Assembly: GCF_022664395.1 (NCBI RefSeq)
Contig: NZ_JAKRET010000005.1
Location: 241,052 to 305,051, forward strand
Direction of reading: 5' to 3'
DNA: 64,000 nt
Source: Sphingomonas lacusdianchii
GTDB taxonomy: Bacteria > Pseudomonadota > Alphaproteobacteria > Sphingomonadales > Sphingomonadaceae
Both the position numbers and the translations under genes were made by a program. Positions 56,552-63,692 of the stretch are shown here, piece after piece (within the stretch, counting starts at the first letter, position 1; each line of letters starts with the position of its first letter). The notes under the pieces are model-generated. The model worked only from the letters and a program-made list of their open reading frames with translations, did not search any database and was not told the origin of the DNA.

Positions 56552-57934
56552 ATGACCAAGCAAAGTCCTACGCCAAACACGGAACCTTCGTGCGATCCTT
56601 CATTGGTATCGGACAAGCGGAGAGCGGCTCCAGGAGTTGGTGACCAAGGCGATATGTTTGAGTTAGAGCGCCGCTACACCGACTTGTCTGCAATTTTTAA
56701 AAGTTTTGCGGGAGGAAGGGCATCGGACAAGAATGTGCTGATTGCTTTAGACACAAACGTATTACTTCTGCCGTATAACGTGAAATCTAAAGGAATCTCA
56801 GACCTTTCAAAGGTATTTGAGAAGTTGGCGGCTGAAAAACGAATATTTATACCAGGTCGAGTTGCTCGAGAGTTCGCGAATAATCGTGAAGCTAAGCTCT
56901 CGGAAATTATTAAATCGTTACGAGATGGTTCGTCGCGTATAAATGACCTAAGTATATCTCTACCCCCCGTTCTCGAGCTAATTGACGAGGGAAAGGCGCT
57001 TTCTGATGCTATACTCAAACTTCAGGAGGCAAAGCGGGACCTCAAGAAACCGTTAGATGCCGCTATCTCGAAGCTGCAGGATTGGGCGGGTACCGATCCG
57101 GTAACTGAAATGTATGGAAGAGTTTTTACGCCGGCCAACATAATCGAAAATAATCATTCCCATGAAGAAATTGCTAAAATGTGGGCTGATAGACGCGCGA
57201 AAAGAGTTCCGCCAGGATACAAAGATTCTACGAAAGAAGACACCGGGATAGGAGATTTTCTGATCTGGGATACTATCATGCAGGTATCTCGTGAACGTAA
57301 AATGGATGTAATCTTCATAACTGGCGAGGAGAAAGCTGATTGGTTTGTGAAAATATCCAGCAAGCCTGATTATCCTCGGCCGGAACTTCTTCACGAATTT
57401 CATGTCAAAACCGGCGGGCAAAAAATTCGAATCATGCCGCTTCATGAGGTTCTGAAAGAACTTTCCGTTCCCTTACAACTGGTCATAGACATTCAGGAGG
57501 CGGAATATATTCGGCCTCCAACTGTTTTACGGACTCGTTTAGTTGAGAAGGCTCCCGTTGCGTGGGGTCGCCATTGGTATACTGGTGCCGATGGTGGAGG
57601 ATTACGCCGCGTCTCATTTGAATGGGGCACGTTTGATTTGAAGTTTACTGCTCTGAACGCAGCAAGTGTCAACCTTCACGGCACATCGTCTAACGTTCGT
57701 TACATCGCAAATTGCGGTCCAGTTGCACTTAACGCCACGATCGACCGACTCGAAATAAATAAAGAATCGGTCGTTGTCGGCATCAATGACGTGTTTGTTA
57801 TAGCTAATGAGCTAGGACAAATTTTAGTCGGCAGGCTAATGGAAATACACGATACTGGAGCGAACGGAGTTCTGTCTTTAGAGTTTGATTACATTGTGCA
57901 TAACTCGCATGGTCGAATTCTGGTAGCTCCCTGA
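56552..57934 (+). CDS. Array gene 4: PIN-domain (PIN-like, DUF4935 type) protein
   Basis: A 460-residue protein clearly more AT-rich than its neighbours. ATG 56552 is used; Met at 56654 is an alternative. The PIN-like nuclease core shows IALDTNVLLLPY with Asp67, IPGRVAREFANNR with Glu107, GIGDFLIWD with Asp235/Asp240, and DVIFITGEEKADWF. A beta-rich C-terminal domain of about 150 residues is not recognised. PIN-like proteins of this kind are often linked to phage defence or RNA cleavage; a defence role is inferred only. Confidence 0.75.
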   Translation: MTKQSPTPNTEPSCDPSLVSDKRRAAPGVGDQGDMFELERRYTDLSAIFKSFAGGRASDKNVLIALDTNVLLLPYNVKSKGISDLSKVFEKLAAEKRIFIPGRVAREFANNREAKLSEIIKSLRDGSSRINDLSISLPPVLELIDEGKALSDAILKLQEAKRDLKKPLDAAISKLQDWAGTDPVTEMYGRVFTPANIIENNHSHEEIAKMWADRRAKRVPPGYKDSTKEDTGIGDFLIWDTIMQVSRERKMDVIFITGEEKADWFVKISSKPDYPRPELLHEFHVKTGGQKIRIMPLHEVLKELSVPLQLVIDIQEAEYIRPPTVLRTRLVEKAPVAWGRHWYTGADGGGLRRVSFEWGTFDLKFTALNAASVNLHGTSSNVRYIANCGPVALNATIDRLEINKESVVVGINDVFVIANELGQILVGRLMEIHDTGANGVLSLEFDYIVHNSHGRILVAP

Positions 57935-57998
57935 AAAGTTAAGTTTATCGGGGAATTTACTTTCTTTGGAAGCCTGGATGTCTTTGATACCTCATTAT

Positions 57999-58122
57999 GG
58001 GTATTGCGCGGGTACCTTGGACATATGGATTGCCGAAAAAGCAACGATTCTAGTGGCTTAGTCAGGTCGACCACGGACGGTGCGTCCGCCTCGTACAGTT
58101 CATAAGTATACGATTTTCTGAC
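57999..58122 (+). repeat. Composite cassette-boundary repeat, copy d
   Basis: Boxes GGGTATTG (57999) and GGGTACC (58010), 11 bp apart; palindrome CACGGACGG-TG-CGTCCGCC (58072-58090) 62 bp after the second box; CTGAC at 58118-58122 matches the register of copy e. Confidence 0.8.
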
Positions 58123-58169
58123 TTCAGTGTTAATCAATCCGTTGCAGGTTTGTCGGCATAACCGAGGGT

Positions 58170-58586
58170 ATGCTCTCGGCACGCCAAATCGAACTCGTCC
58201 AAGACAGCTTCGCTGCTGTCGTTCCGCTCACCAACGAAGCGGCTGCCGAATTTTACCGACGTCTGTTCGAATTATCGCCCGATACCCGCGCGCTGTTCCG
58301 CAACGACATGACGGAGCAAGGCCGCAAGCTTTTCCTCACTTTGGCCACGGTGGTCGATGCGCTGGACCGGCTCGACACCATCGTGCCGATCGCCCGCGAA
58401 CTCGCTATTCGGCATATCGGTTATGGTGCCAAGGACTCGCATTATGCCGCTGTTGGATCAGCGCTGATCGAGACGCTACGAGTTGGACTTGGTTCGGCGT
58501 TCGATCGCGATACCGAACAGGCCTGGTCTGCAGCCTATGAGATACTGTCCGGGACCATGCTCGACGCGGTTCGAGAGCGAGCTTAG
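58170..58586 (+). CDS. Array gene 5: single-domain globin
   Basis: A 138-residue bacterial globin. The fold is recognisable: VQDSFAAVVPLTNEAAAEFYRRLFELSPDTRALF, a distal-side Gln50, the proximal His82 in LAIRHIGYGAKDSHYAAVGSALIETL and a C-terminal WSAAYEILSGTML helix. Binding of O2, NO or CO is expected. The next gene, 27 bp on in the same cassette, encodes a chemoreceptor-type signalling module, so this looks like a globin-coupled sensor encoded as two chains. Confidence 0.85.
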   Translation: MLSARQIELVQDSFAAVVPLTNEAAAEFYRRLFELSPDTRALFRNDMTEQGRKLFLTLATVVDALDRLDTIVPIARELAIRHIGYGAKDSHYAAVGSALIETLRVGLGSAFDRDTEQAWSAAYEILSGTMLDAVRERA

Positions 58587-58613
58587 GCCACCAGCGCCAA
58601 GGTGCGGACGGCC

Positions 58614-59360
58614 ATGCCGGAAAACGAAAAACAGCTGTGTAGCATTGCGACAAGGTTGCTCGACATTGCGGGCTGCGTCGCGTCCGAGGCCGAGAACGCG
58701 ACCGCGATGATCCGCGGGGTGACGGAGCATGCGACGCGGATCGCATCGTTGGCCTCCGCCCTTCAGACCGCGGCCAACGAGGCCGAAGCGAGCGTTCGTC
58801 GCCAAGTGGCGGCGCTTGTCGAGGCGCGGACGCATCTCGCAGCAAAGAAGCCGATTATTGAACATCTCGCACAATCCGTGGAGGGTGTAGCGGCTATCAG
58901 CGCCAGCATTGCGCAAATTGCGGCGGAAAGCCGAATGCTTAGCCTGAACGCGCGGATCGAGGCGGCCCGTTCTGGCAGCGAAGGCGGAGCTTTCGCTGCG
59001 ATCTCGGCCGAGATGTCGACGTTGACGACCCGTACGGCGCTAGCCAATGCATCGATAGGCGAACGCTCGTCGCTAATCGCCGAGAACGTCAGCGCGGCCG
59101 AAGACGTTGCAGCCGCGCACGGTGCGCTAGTGCAGGAACAGGATTTCCTCCTAGCCGGCTCGCTGCAAAGTGCCGGTCAGCAACGTCAGATTGCATCGGA
59201 GCTTGCGGAAATCACCGCTGATACGGCCGGGACGGTAGATCGCGCCGCCGCGGCAATCGGACGGGTTGGTGCCAACGCAGTTGCCGCAAAAGTTCTGGCA
59301 CGGCAGATATCGAAGCTGGCAAGCACTCAAGGGAACGTAGGGAAAGCCTCTAAACAGTAG
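58614..59360 (+). CDS. Array gene 6: cytoplasmic methyl-accepting-chemotaxis-type signalling protein
   Basis: A 248-residue protein with no transmembrane helix (GTG 58602 is an alternative start). It is a long coiled coil whose centre ASISASIAQIAAESRMLSLNARIEAARSGSEGGAFAAI matches the hairpin tip of MCP signalling domains, followed by ISAEMSTLTTRT. No sensory domain is present, which fits partnership with the preceding globin. Its output (CheA-type kinase) is elsewhere. Confidence 0.8.
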   Translation: MPENEKQLCSIATRLLDIAGCVASEAENATAMIRGVTEHATRIASLASALQTAANEAEASVRRQVAALVEARTHLAAKKPIIEHLAQSVEGVAAISASIAQIAAESRMLSLNARIEAARSGSEGGAFAAISAEMSTLTTRTALANASIGERSSLIAENVSAAEDVAAAHGALVQEQDFLLAGSLQSAGQQRQIASELAEITADTAGTVDRAAAAIGRVGANAVAAKVLARQISKLASTQGNVGKASKQ

Positions 59361-59398
59361 GCCACCGACCGCCCGTATCCCGATATCCAAGCTGGTAT

Positions 59399-59520
59399 GG
59401 GTATCGTGCGGGTATCGCCGCACGTTAGATCGGTTGGAACCTCAGTTTTCTTAGGTTTTGACAACCGACGACGGAGCGTACGTCCGCCGCGTATATGTCC
59501 GGGGATCGTGACTAGCTGAC
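59399..59520 (+). repeat. Composite cassette-boundary repeat, copy e
   Basis: Boxes GGGTATCG at 59399 and 59410 (11 bp apart, GGGTATCGTGC repeated); hairpin CGGTTG-GAACCT...AGGTT...CAACCG (59431-59467); palindrome GACGGAGCG-TA-CGTCCGCC (59470-59488) 60 bp after the second box; then GTCCG-N14-CTGAC from 59497. Confidence 0.9.
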
Positions 59521-59556
59521 GTTGACGCTCGTTACGTTGCCCGTCATTATAATTAA

Positions 59557-59925
59557 ATGGGATCGCGATCGAAGTTGCCAAGAGGCCTCAGTTACCCTCT
59601 CAAACCGGCAATGCTGTTAAGCGCTTTTGATGTTGCGGGACTGAAAATCAATTATCAATTTTCCCGAATGAATAAATTTGAGCGGGGATTGGTAGCGACT
59701 TTTTACCCGGATGGGTCATGGCTGTCAGTAGAAGGTGAGCTGATTTGGGTCCGTTGCTCGGCCGTACGCTTCGATCATGCGCCTGCGACCCGTGCAGCGA
59801 TCGTGGGTGAGGGCATCCCAAAGCTGGTTCAGTGGGCAAAATCTATCGAAATACTGGATTTCCGCTCAACAATTCGCCGCGAGCGGCAGAATTTCGTGTT
59901 CCCCTACCCAGATCTTGAAAATTGA
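59557..59925 (+). CDS. Array gene 7: hypothetical protein (122 aa)
   Basis: Not recognised. A 122-residue soluble protein with mixed alpha/beta composition (NKFERGLVATFYPDGSWLSVEGELIWVRC, then IVGEGIPKLVQWAKSIEILD). No signal peptide. It fills one inter-repeat interval (e to f) alone. Confidence 0.6.
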   Translation: MGSRSKLPRGLSYPLKPAMLLSAFDVAGLKINYQFSRMNKFERGLVATFYPDGSWLSVEGELIWVRCSAVRFDHAPATRAAIVGEGIPKLVQWAKSIEILDFRSTIRRERQNFVFPYPDLEN

Positions 59926-59953
59926 TTTCGCAGTTTGGGCGATAGCGGTTTGT

Positions 59954-60067
59954 GGGTACTACAGGACAAATCGTGGGTATCGTTTTTTTTCGAGAACGGG
60001 GGATATCTGGGCGTGCGGCGGACGGTACGTCCGCCGCTGCAATGTCCGGGAATGGTGGTTAGCGGAC
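59954..60067 (+). repeat. Composite cassette-boundary repeat, copy f
   Basis: Boxes GGGTACT (59954) and GGGTATCG (59975), 21 bp apart; palindrome GGCGGACGG-TA-CGTCCGCC (60017-60035) 42 bp after the second box; then GTCCG-N14-CGGAC (60044-60067), a 5-bp stem. Confidence 0.9.
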
Positions 60068-60183
60068 CATCGGATTGAAGAAGGCAGGTTGCATCAGCGG
60101 TCCGTCAGCTTTCGAGCGAGGCCCTGCTGGCGAGCAACCGGTTGCCGACATAAGCTTGTATCCCGAACCGTGAGGCACCAGCG

Positions 60184-60954
60184 ATGATACTGCCCGACCG
60201 AGTGATAGAGGTGCCCGGCACAGGGCTGCTGCCGCCGGTGTACGAGCCGCAGATCCCGGCCCGCATGCATGAAGATGAGCGGGTTCGGGTGATCCCGCCA
60301 AGCGCGCCTTGGGGAGTCCGCAACGCGGCCGACGTAAGCGCGCCGTTCGACAATGTCGCCTCCAAGGATCAGCGCTACTGGTTCCTGAGAGATGCGTACG
60401 AGCGCGAACTTCCGCACGGGCTTGAGTGGGCAGAAAGGCCCGCACCTGGCCGGTGGGGCGATGGCTTGGGGCTTGATCTGCTCGCGAACGGTACGACGTT
60501 CCGATTCTCCGCACCTGCATCGCGGATCAAGCTTCCAAGCATGTGGGAGCCGTTCGGCGGAGTCGCGATGGTGGTAAGCCGGCGACTGCTCGACGTGCTG
60601 AGCGCACTCGACGCTGGCGCAATCGTTTCACGGACGCTGGTGATCCGGGGACAAGACAACGAACTGGTCAGCGACGAATATGCGATAGTTGATGTTGTGC
60701 GCAATCTTGCAGCAATCGACATAGCCAATTCTATCATCGATTATCATGGACCGAGTGGTGGGCACCCACCCCATCTGTCTGGCTACGTTTCGAGTCGTAT
60801 ACGCGACGACCTAGGCGAGGAAATTGCAATTTTCCGTCAACGAAGTTTCGCCAGCAACGGCGGCAGAATGGTGATCGTCAACGCGAAGGTTCGCCAAGCA
60901 CTAAATAGCGCTAGTCCGCGCTTCTCCAATATGCGCTTTGACGTCTGTGGTTGA
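60184..60954 (+). CDS. Array gene 8: Imm11-like (DUF1629 type) protein
   Basis: A 256-residue protein. The C-terminal half has the features of Imm11-type immunity proteins: a conserved VVSRRLLDVLSALD helix, a long middle ending IDIANSIIDYHGPSG, and a terminal IAIFRQRSFASNGGRMVIVNAKVRQALNSAS. No polymorphic toxin is adjacent, so it would be an orphan immunity gene. The family call is by motif memory and is uncertain. Confidence 0.5.
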   Translation: MILPDRVIEVPGTGLLPPVYEPQIPARMHEDERVRVIPPSAPWGVRNAADVSAPFDNVASKDQRYWFLRDAYERELPHGLEWAERPAPGRWGDGLGLDLLANGTTFRFSAPASRIKLPSMWEPFGGVAMVVSRRLLDVLSALDAGAIVSRTLVIRGQDNELVSDEYAIVDVVRNLAAIDIANSIIDYHGPSGGHPPHLSGYVSSRIRDDLGEEIAIFRQRSFASNGGRMVIVNAKVRQALNSASPRFSNMRFDVCG

Positions 60955-61045
60955 TCAACTGATCGAAACTACCCGGAACAACACGCCTGCCATTTAATTT
61001 TGGAAGCTTCGCGGCGAACGGCCAGTTTTGGGCGTAACTTGACGG

Positions 61046-61168
61046 GGGTATCGTGCGGGTATCGTCCGCTTAAATCATTGCGGGAACGCCCCGTTTCTGC
61101 GGCCTTTCTTTCGCAGCGGCGGACGGGTCGTCCGCCGCTGAAGCGTCGGAGAATACTGGAGAGCCGAC
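61046..61168 (+). repeat. Composite cassette-boundary repeat, copy g
   Basis: Boxes GGGTATCG at 61046 and 61057 (11 bp apart); hairpin CTGCG...CGCAG (61097-61116); palindrome GGCGGACGG-GT-CGTCCGCC (61118-61136) 61 bp after the second box; then GTCGG-N14-CCGAC (61145-61168), a 5-bp stem changed in a compensatory way relative to copy f. Confidence 0.9.
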
Positions 61169-61184
61169 GTCTAAGCCTGGGTCT

Positions 61185-61493
61185 TCAAGTGCAGTTGGGC
61201 CAGTTCGCCGCGATCACACGGTTCACCACGGTCGCAGCCGGCAGCTCCCACTGGTCTGAGTGCTGGTTGAGATGCTCGAGCATCAGTATGCGGCGCTGCC
61301 GCATGCCGAGTTCGGGAACTACGCATGAACGTTCACTCGCCTTGCTTTCCTTCACCAAGGCTGCGTCCATCAACCCCTTGATGAAGCCATCGCACCATGT
61401 ATCGAACCCCGGCTCCTTGCAGGCGGCAAGTAGGTCCCGTCCGCTCGTGACGTTGTGAGCAGAAGCCATCAGCAAGAGTCCTGCAATCAGCAT
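61185..61493 (-). CDS. Array gene 9: Rap1a/Tai-family immunity-like protein
   Basis: A 102-residue exported protein. ATG 61493 follows AAGGGATT; a GTG frame reaches 61517. A signal peptide (MLIAGLLLMASAHNVTSG) is followed by LLAACKEPGFDTWCDGFIKGLMDA, then CVVPELGMRQRRILMLEHLNQHSDQWELPAATVVNRVIAANWPNC. Four cysteines and the spacing match Rap1a, periplasmic immunity proteins against amidase-type T6SS effectors. No effector is nearby. Confidence 0.8.
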   Translation of the reverse strand: MLIAGLLLMASAHNVTSGRDLLAACKEPGFDTWCDGFIKGLMDAALVKESKASERSCVVPELGMRQRRILMLEHLNQHSDQWELPAATVVNRVIAANWPNCT

Positions 61494-61551
61494 CCTGTCC
61501 AATCCCTTTGCAGCCACCTTACCGCGAATGAGCAGTGTCCGCTATTTGGCG

Positions 61552-61600
61552 TCAGCGGACCGATGAGCGGGACTCGAACCCGCCAAACACCCCAATCTTT
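61552..61600 (-). other. tRNA T-arm-like segment
   Basis: On the minus strand GCGGG-TTCGAGT-CCCGC reads as a tRNA T-arm, followed by TCATCGG. No acceptor, D-arm or anticodon arm partner was found on the other side, so it is at most a tRNA 3'-end remnant. Confidence 0.25.
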
Positions 61601-61642
61601 TGAGGTGCCCGCTCCGACAGCGTCAGGGCCGGTCGTAGCTTA

Positions 61643-62439
61643 CTAGGCGGCGTGGACAAAGGGTATCCAGAGCAGGACTGAAGCGAGGCAGACGAAGCCG
61701 ATGTAGGATTCGGCAGTTTTGTCGTACCGAGTGGCGACCCGTCGCCAGTTCTTGAGTTTGTTGAACAGGCGTTCGATCTGGTTTCGCCAGCGGTACTTGA
61801 GCCGATCATGCGCAGCCGGGTTGCGACGGTTGCGCCGAGCCGGGATCACGGCCTCGACGTCCATGCTGGTCAGGGTGTCGCGAACCGCGTCGCTGTCATA
61901 GCCTTTGTCCGCGAGCAACGCGTCGATCCGGTCGGCGATCATGCGCATCAGCGGACCGAAACCTTGCGTGTCATGCGCCTGACCCGGCGTCAGGACAAAG
62001 GCGAGCGGGCGACCTCTGACATCGCAACGGGCGTGAAGTTTGGTGGTGAAGCCGCCGCGCGATCGGCCAAGCGCCTCGGCCGCGCCAGTCCCTTTTTTAT
62101 GCCCACCGCACAATGGTGTGCCCGGACAATGGTGCTGTCGATCATGTCGGCGCGACCATCGCGTTCCACCGCACCGGCCAGTGTCTCCAGCATGGCATCG
62201 AACACACCCGTCGTCACCCAGCGACGGTAGCGGCGGAACACGCTGTTCCACTTGCCATATTCCTCCGGCAGATGCCGCCACTGCGCACCCGTCCGCGCAA
62301 TCCACATCATGCCTTCGAAGAAGGGGCGGTTGTCACCAGCGGGACGACAGCCACGTCCGCGCTCGGACGGTAGCAGCGGCCCGATCAGCGACCATTCCTC
62401 TTCCGACAAACCGATCCGCTCGCCCAAGCCTGCCTCCAA
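61643..62439 (-). CDS. IS5-family transposase, -1 programmed frameshift
   Basis: ORF A (ATG 62439 to 61990) carries the N-terminal DUF4096-like domain (LSEEEWSLIGPLLPSERGRG, WIARTGAQWRHLPEEYGKW) and the first DDE Asp in DMIDSTIVRAHH. ORF B continues in the -1 frame (GRSRGGFTTKLHARCDVRG, DKGYDSDAVR with the second Asp, RRNRRNPAAHDRLKYRWRNQIERLFNKLKNWRR with the Glu) to TAG at 61643. The slippery heptamer A-AAA-AAG is at 62098-62092. The fused product is about 265 residues. The stop codon lies in the left CTAG copy. Confidence 0.85.
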
Positions 62440-62496
62440 ATGGCAGCCTTGAATCAGCGGCCTATTACGCCGTCAAGCTTTGTCCACGATGCCTAG
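61643..62496 (-). mobile_element. IS5-family insertion sequence with CTAG target duplication
   Basis: The body runs 61647-62492 (846 bp) with near-perfect terminal inverted repeats: GCGGCGTGGACAAAG on the left and GCATCGTGGACAAAG (inverse complement of the right end). CTAG flanks both ends (61643-61646, 62493-62496), as expected for IS5-family target duplication. One transposase is encoded on the minus strand with a programmed frameshift. It is inserted between array genes 9 and 10, inside one repeat interval. Confidence 0.85.
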
Positions 62497-62557
62497 TTTA
62501 AGTTGGCGTCGGCTATCGGTGAATTGCTGCCGGTCTGCGACTGGACTAGCATGAGGC

Positions 62558-62866
62558 ATGGACGATGCCGCTTCAGGTCCGAGCGATTGCAAAGCCTCCG
62601 CCGGGCGGGGCCACATGGACCAGCATGAGCAAAACGCGTGGGGGTCGGTTCAATACGACAGCCGCTTTGACGAGTATTGGGTCGCAGCCGGCTCTGCGCG
62701 ACAGTGCTTGTTCTATTGCCCTTGGTGTGGAGAAGAACTGCCGCCTTCGAAGCGCGAAGAGTGGTTTGACGCCGTTGAGGCTCTCGGCCTCGATCCGTGG
62801 CATGACGAAGTGCCGGAAGATTTAAGATCAAATGCGTGGTGGAAAGCGTCCTCGATTGCAAAATGA
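62558..62866 (+). CDS. Array gene 10: DUF6980 protein with zinc-type CxxC
   Basis: A 102-residue protein (Met at 62615 is an alternative start). YCPWCGEELPPSKREEWFDAVEALGLDPWHDEVPEDLRSNAWWK matches the DUF6980 pattern of a CPWCG knuckle followed by SKR and an acidic WW tail. Function unknown. It lies after the IS and before repeat copy h. Confidence 0.75.
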   Translation: MDDAASGPSDCKASAGRGHMDQHEQNAWGSVQYDSRFDEYWVAAGSARQCLFYCPWCGEELPPSKREEWFDAVEALGLDPWHDEVPEDLRSNAWWKASSIAK

Positions 62867-62893
62867 TCACCGCATTTTGGCCGCGTCGGCTGA

Positions 62894-63014
62894 GGGTATC
62901 ATGTGGGTATCGGCCGTTCCAGCACCCTAGAAATCGACGCATTTCCGCAGTTGTCGATCAGGGACGACGGAGCGCATGTCCGCCGCTGGATCGGTCTGCC
63001 AGCGGCGGCAGACC
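62894..63014 (+). repeat. Composite cassette-boundary repeat, copy h
   Basis: Boxes GGGTATC at 62894 and 62905 (11 bp apart); hairpin ATCGAC...GTCGAT (62933-62958); palindrome GACGGAGCG-CA-TGTCCGCC (62966-62984) 61 bp after the second box; then a perfect GATCGGTCTGCC...GGCAGACCGATC stem (62989-63017 region). Confidence 0.85.
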
Positions 63015-63047
63015 GATCCCAGGCGCAGCGCCGGCGGCCGCGCATGG

Positions 63048-63356
63048 TTACGCAGCGTCGGCCGAGGCATCCTCCATCCGAGGCCGTACCTTGAGCGCGG
63101 CGAACACCTTCATGAGTGTAGCGAGGCGCGGGTTGCCGTTGGGGCCAAGCGCCTTGTGCAGTGCCTGACGCTGCAAGCCGGTGTCGGCCGCGAGCTTCGC
63201 GATGCCGCCACGCGCGCGCGCGACCGTGCCGATCGCGTGCGCAAGATAGGCGGGGTCGCCGGACGCCCATGCGTCGTCCAGCAGCTCCTTCTGCGTTTCG
63301 AAGTCGCCCGCGAGATAGCGAGCGGGATCGAGCGGTTCGCCCAGTTCAATGCCCAT
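63048..63356 (-). CDS. higA: HigA-type antitoxin
   Basis: A 102-residue antitoxin of the addiction-module antidote type: LDPARYLAGDFETQKELLDDAW, GDPAYLAHAIGTVARARGGIAKLAADTGLQRQALHKALGPNGNPRLATLMKVFAAL (a helix-turn-helix). It follows the toxin gene by 31 bp, the toxin-first order of HigBA modules. It would neutralise the toxin and bind the shared promoter. Confidence 0.85.
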   Translation of the reverse strand: MGIELGEPLDPARYLAGDFETQKELLDDAWASGDPAYLAHAIGTVARARGGIAKLAADTGLQRQALHKALGPNGNPRLATLMKVFAALKVRPRMEDASADAA

Positions 63357-63387
63357 ATTTCGTTCCTTCGTTCAGAAATCCGCGCCG

Positions 63388-63690
63388 TCAGGGTTCGGCG
63401 TGGATCTCGGCGGCCATTTCCTTGGCCAGTTTTATGTCCCGGTCCTGCGACCCCTTGTCCCCGCCGACCAACAGGATGACGAGGTCGCCGTCCTTTATCG
63501 TAAAGTAGACCCGGTAACCCGGGCCGTAGGGGATGCGCAGTTCGCTGACCCTGTCGCCCACCGACTTCGCATCGCCGAAGTTTCCGGCTTCGACCCGGAC
63601 GATCCGCGCGAAAACCTTGGCGGCGGCGCGCTTGTCCTTGAGACCATCGAGCCAAGGGGTGAAGCGGAGGGTAGGGAGCGTCCGGAACAT
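63388..63690 (-). CDS. higB: HigB/RelE-superfamily toxin (Gp49-like)
   Basis: A 100-residue toxin starting at ATG 63690. The core matches addiction-module killer proteins: FTPWLDGLKDKRAAAKVFARIVRVEAGNFGDAKSVGDRVSELRIPYGPGYRVYFTIKDGDLVILLVGGDKGSQDRDIKLAKEM. It would cleave mRNA on the ribosome. Its promoter leaves almost no leader, so translation may be leaderless. Confidence 0.88.
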   Translation of the reverse strand: MFRTLPTLRFTPWLDGLKDKRAAAKVFARIVRVEAGNFGDAKSVGDRVSELRIPYGPGYRVYFTIKDGDLVILLVGGDKGSQDRDIKLAKEMAAEIHAEP

Positions 63691-63692
63691 GT

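Noticed and set aside
54390..63014. Canonical integron attC sites
   Set aside because: I looked for RYYYAAC...GTTRRRY pairs at constant positions in the repeats. A GTTAGAT occurs in copy e but there is no matching partner and no equivalent in the others. No IntI-type tyrosine recombinase is visible in the window. The array is therefore described as cassette-like only.
54390..63014. CRISPR array
   Set aside because: The repeats are 0.5-1.9 kb apart with genes between them, not 30-40 bp apart with spacers, and no cas gene is present.
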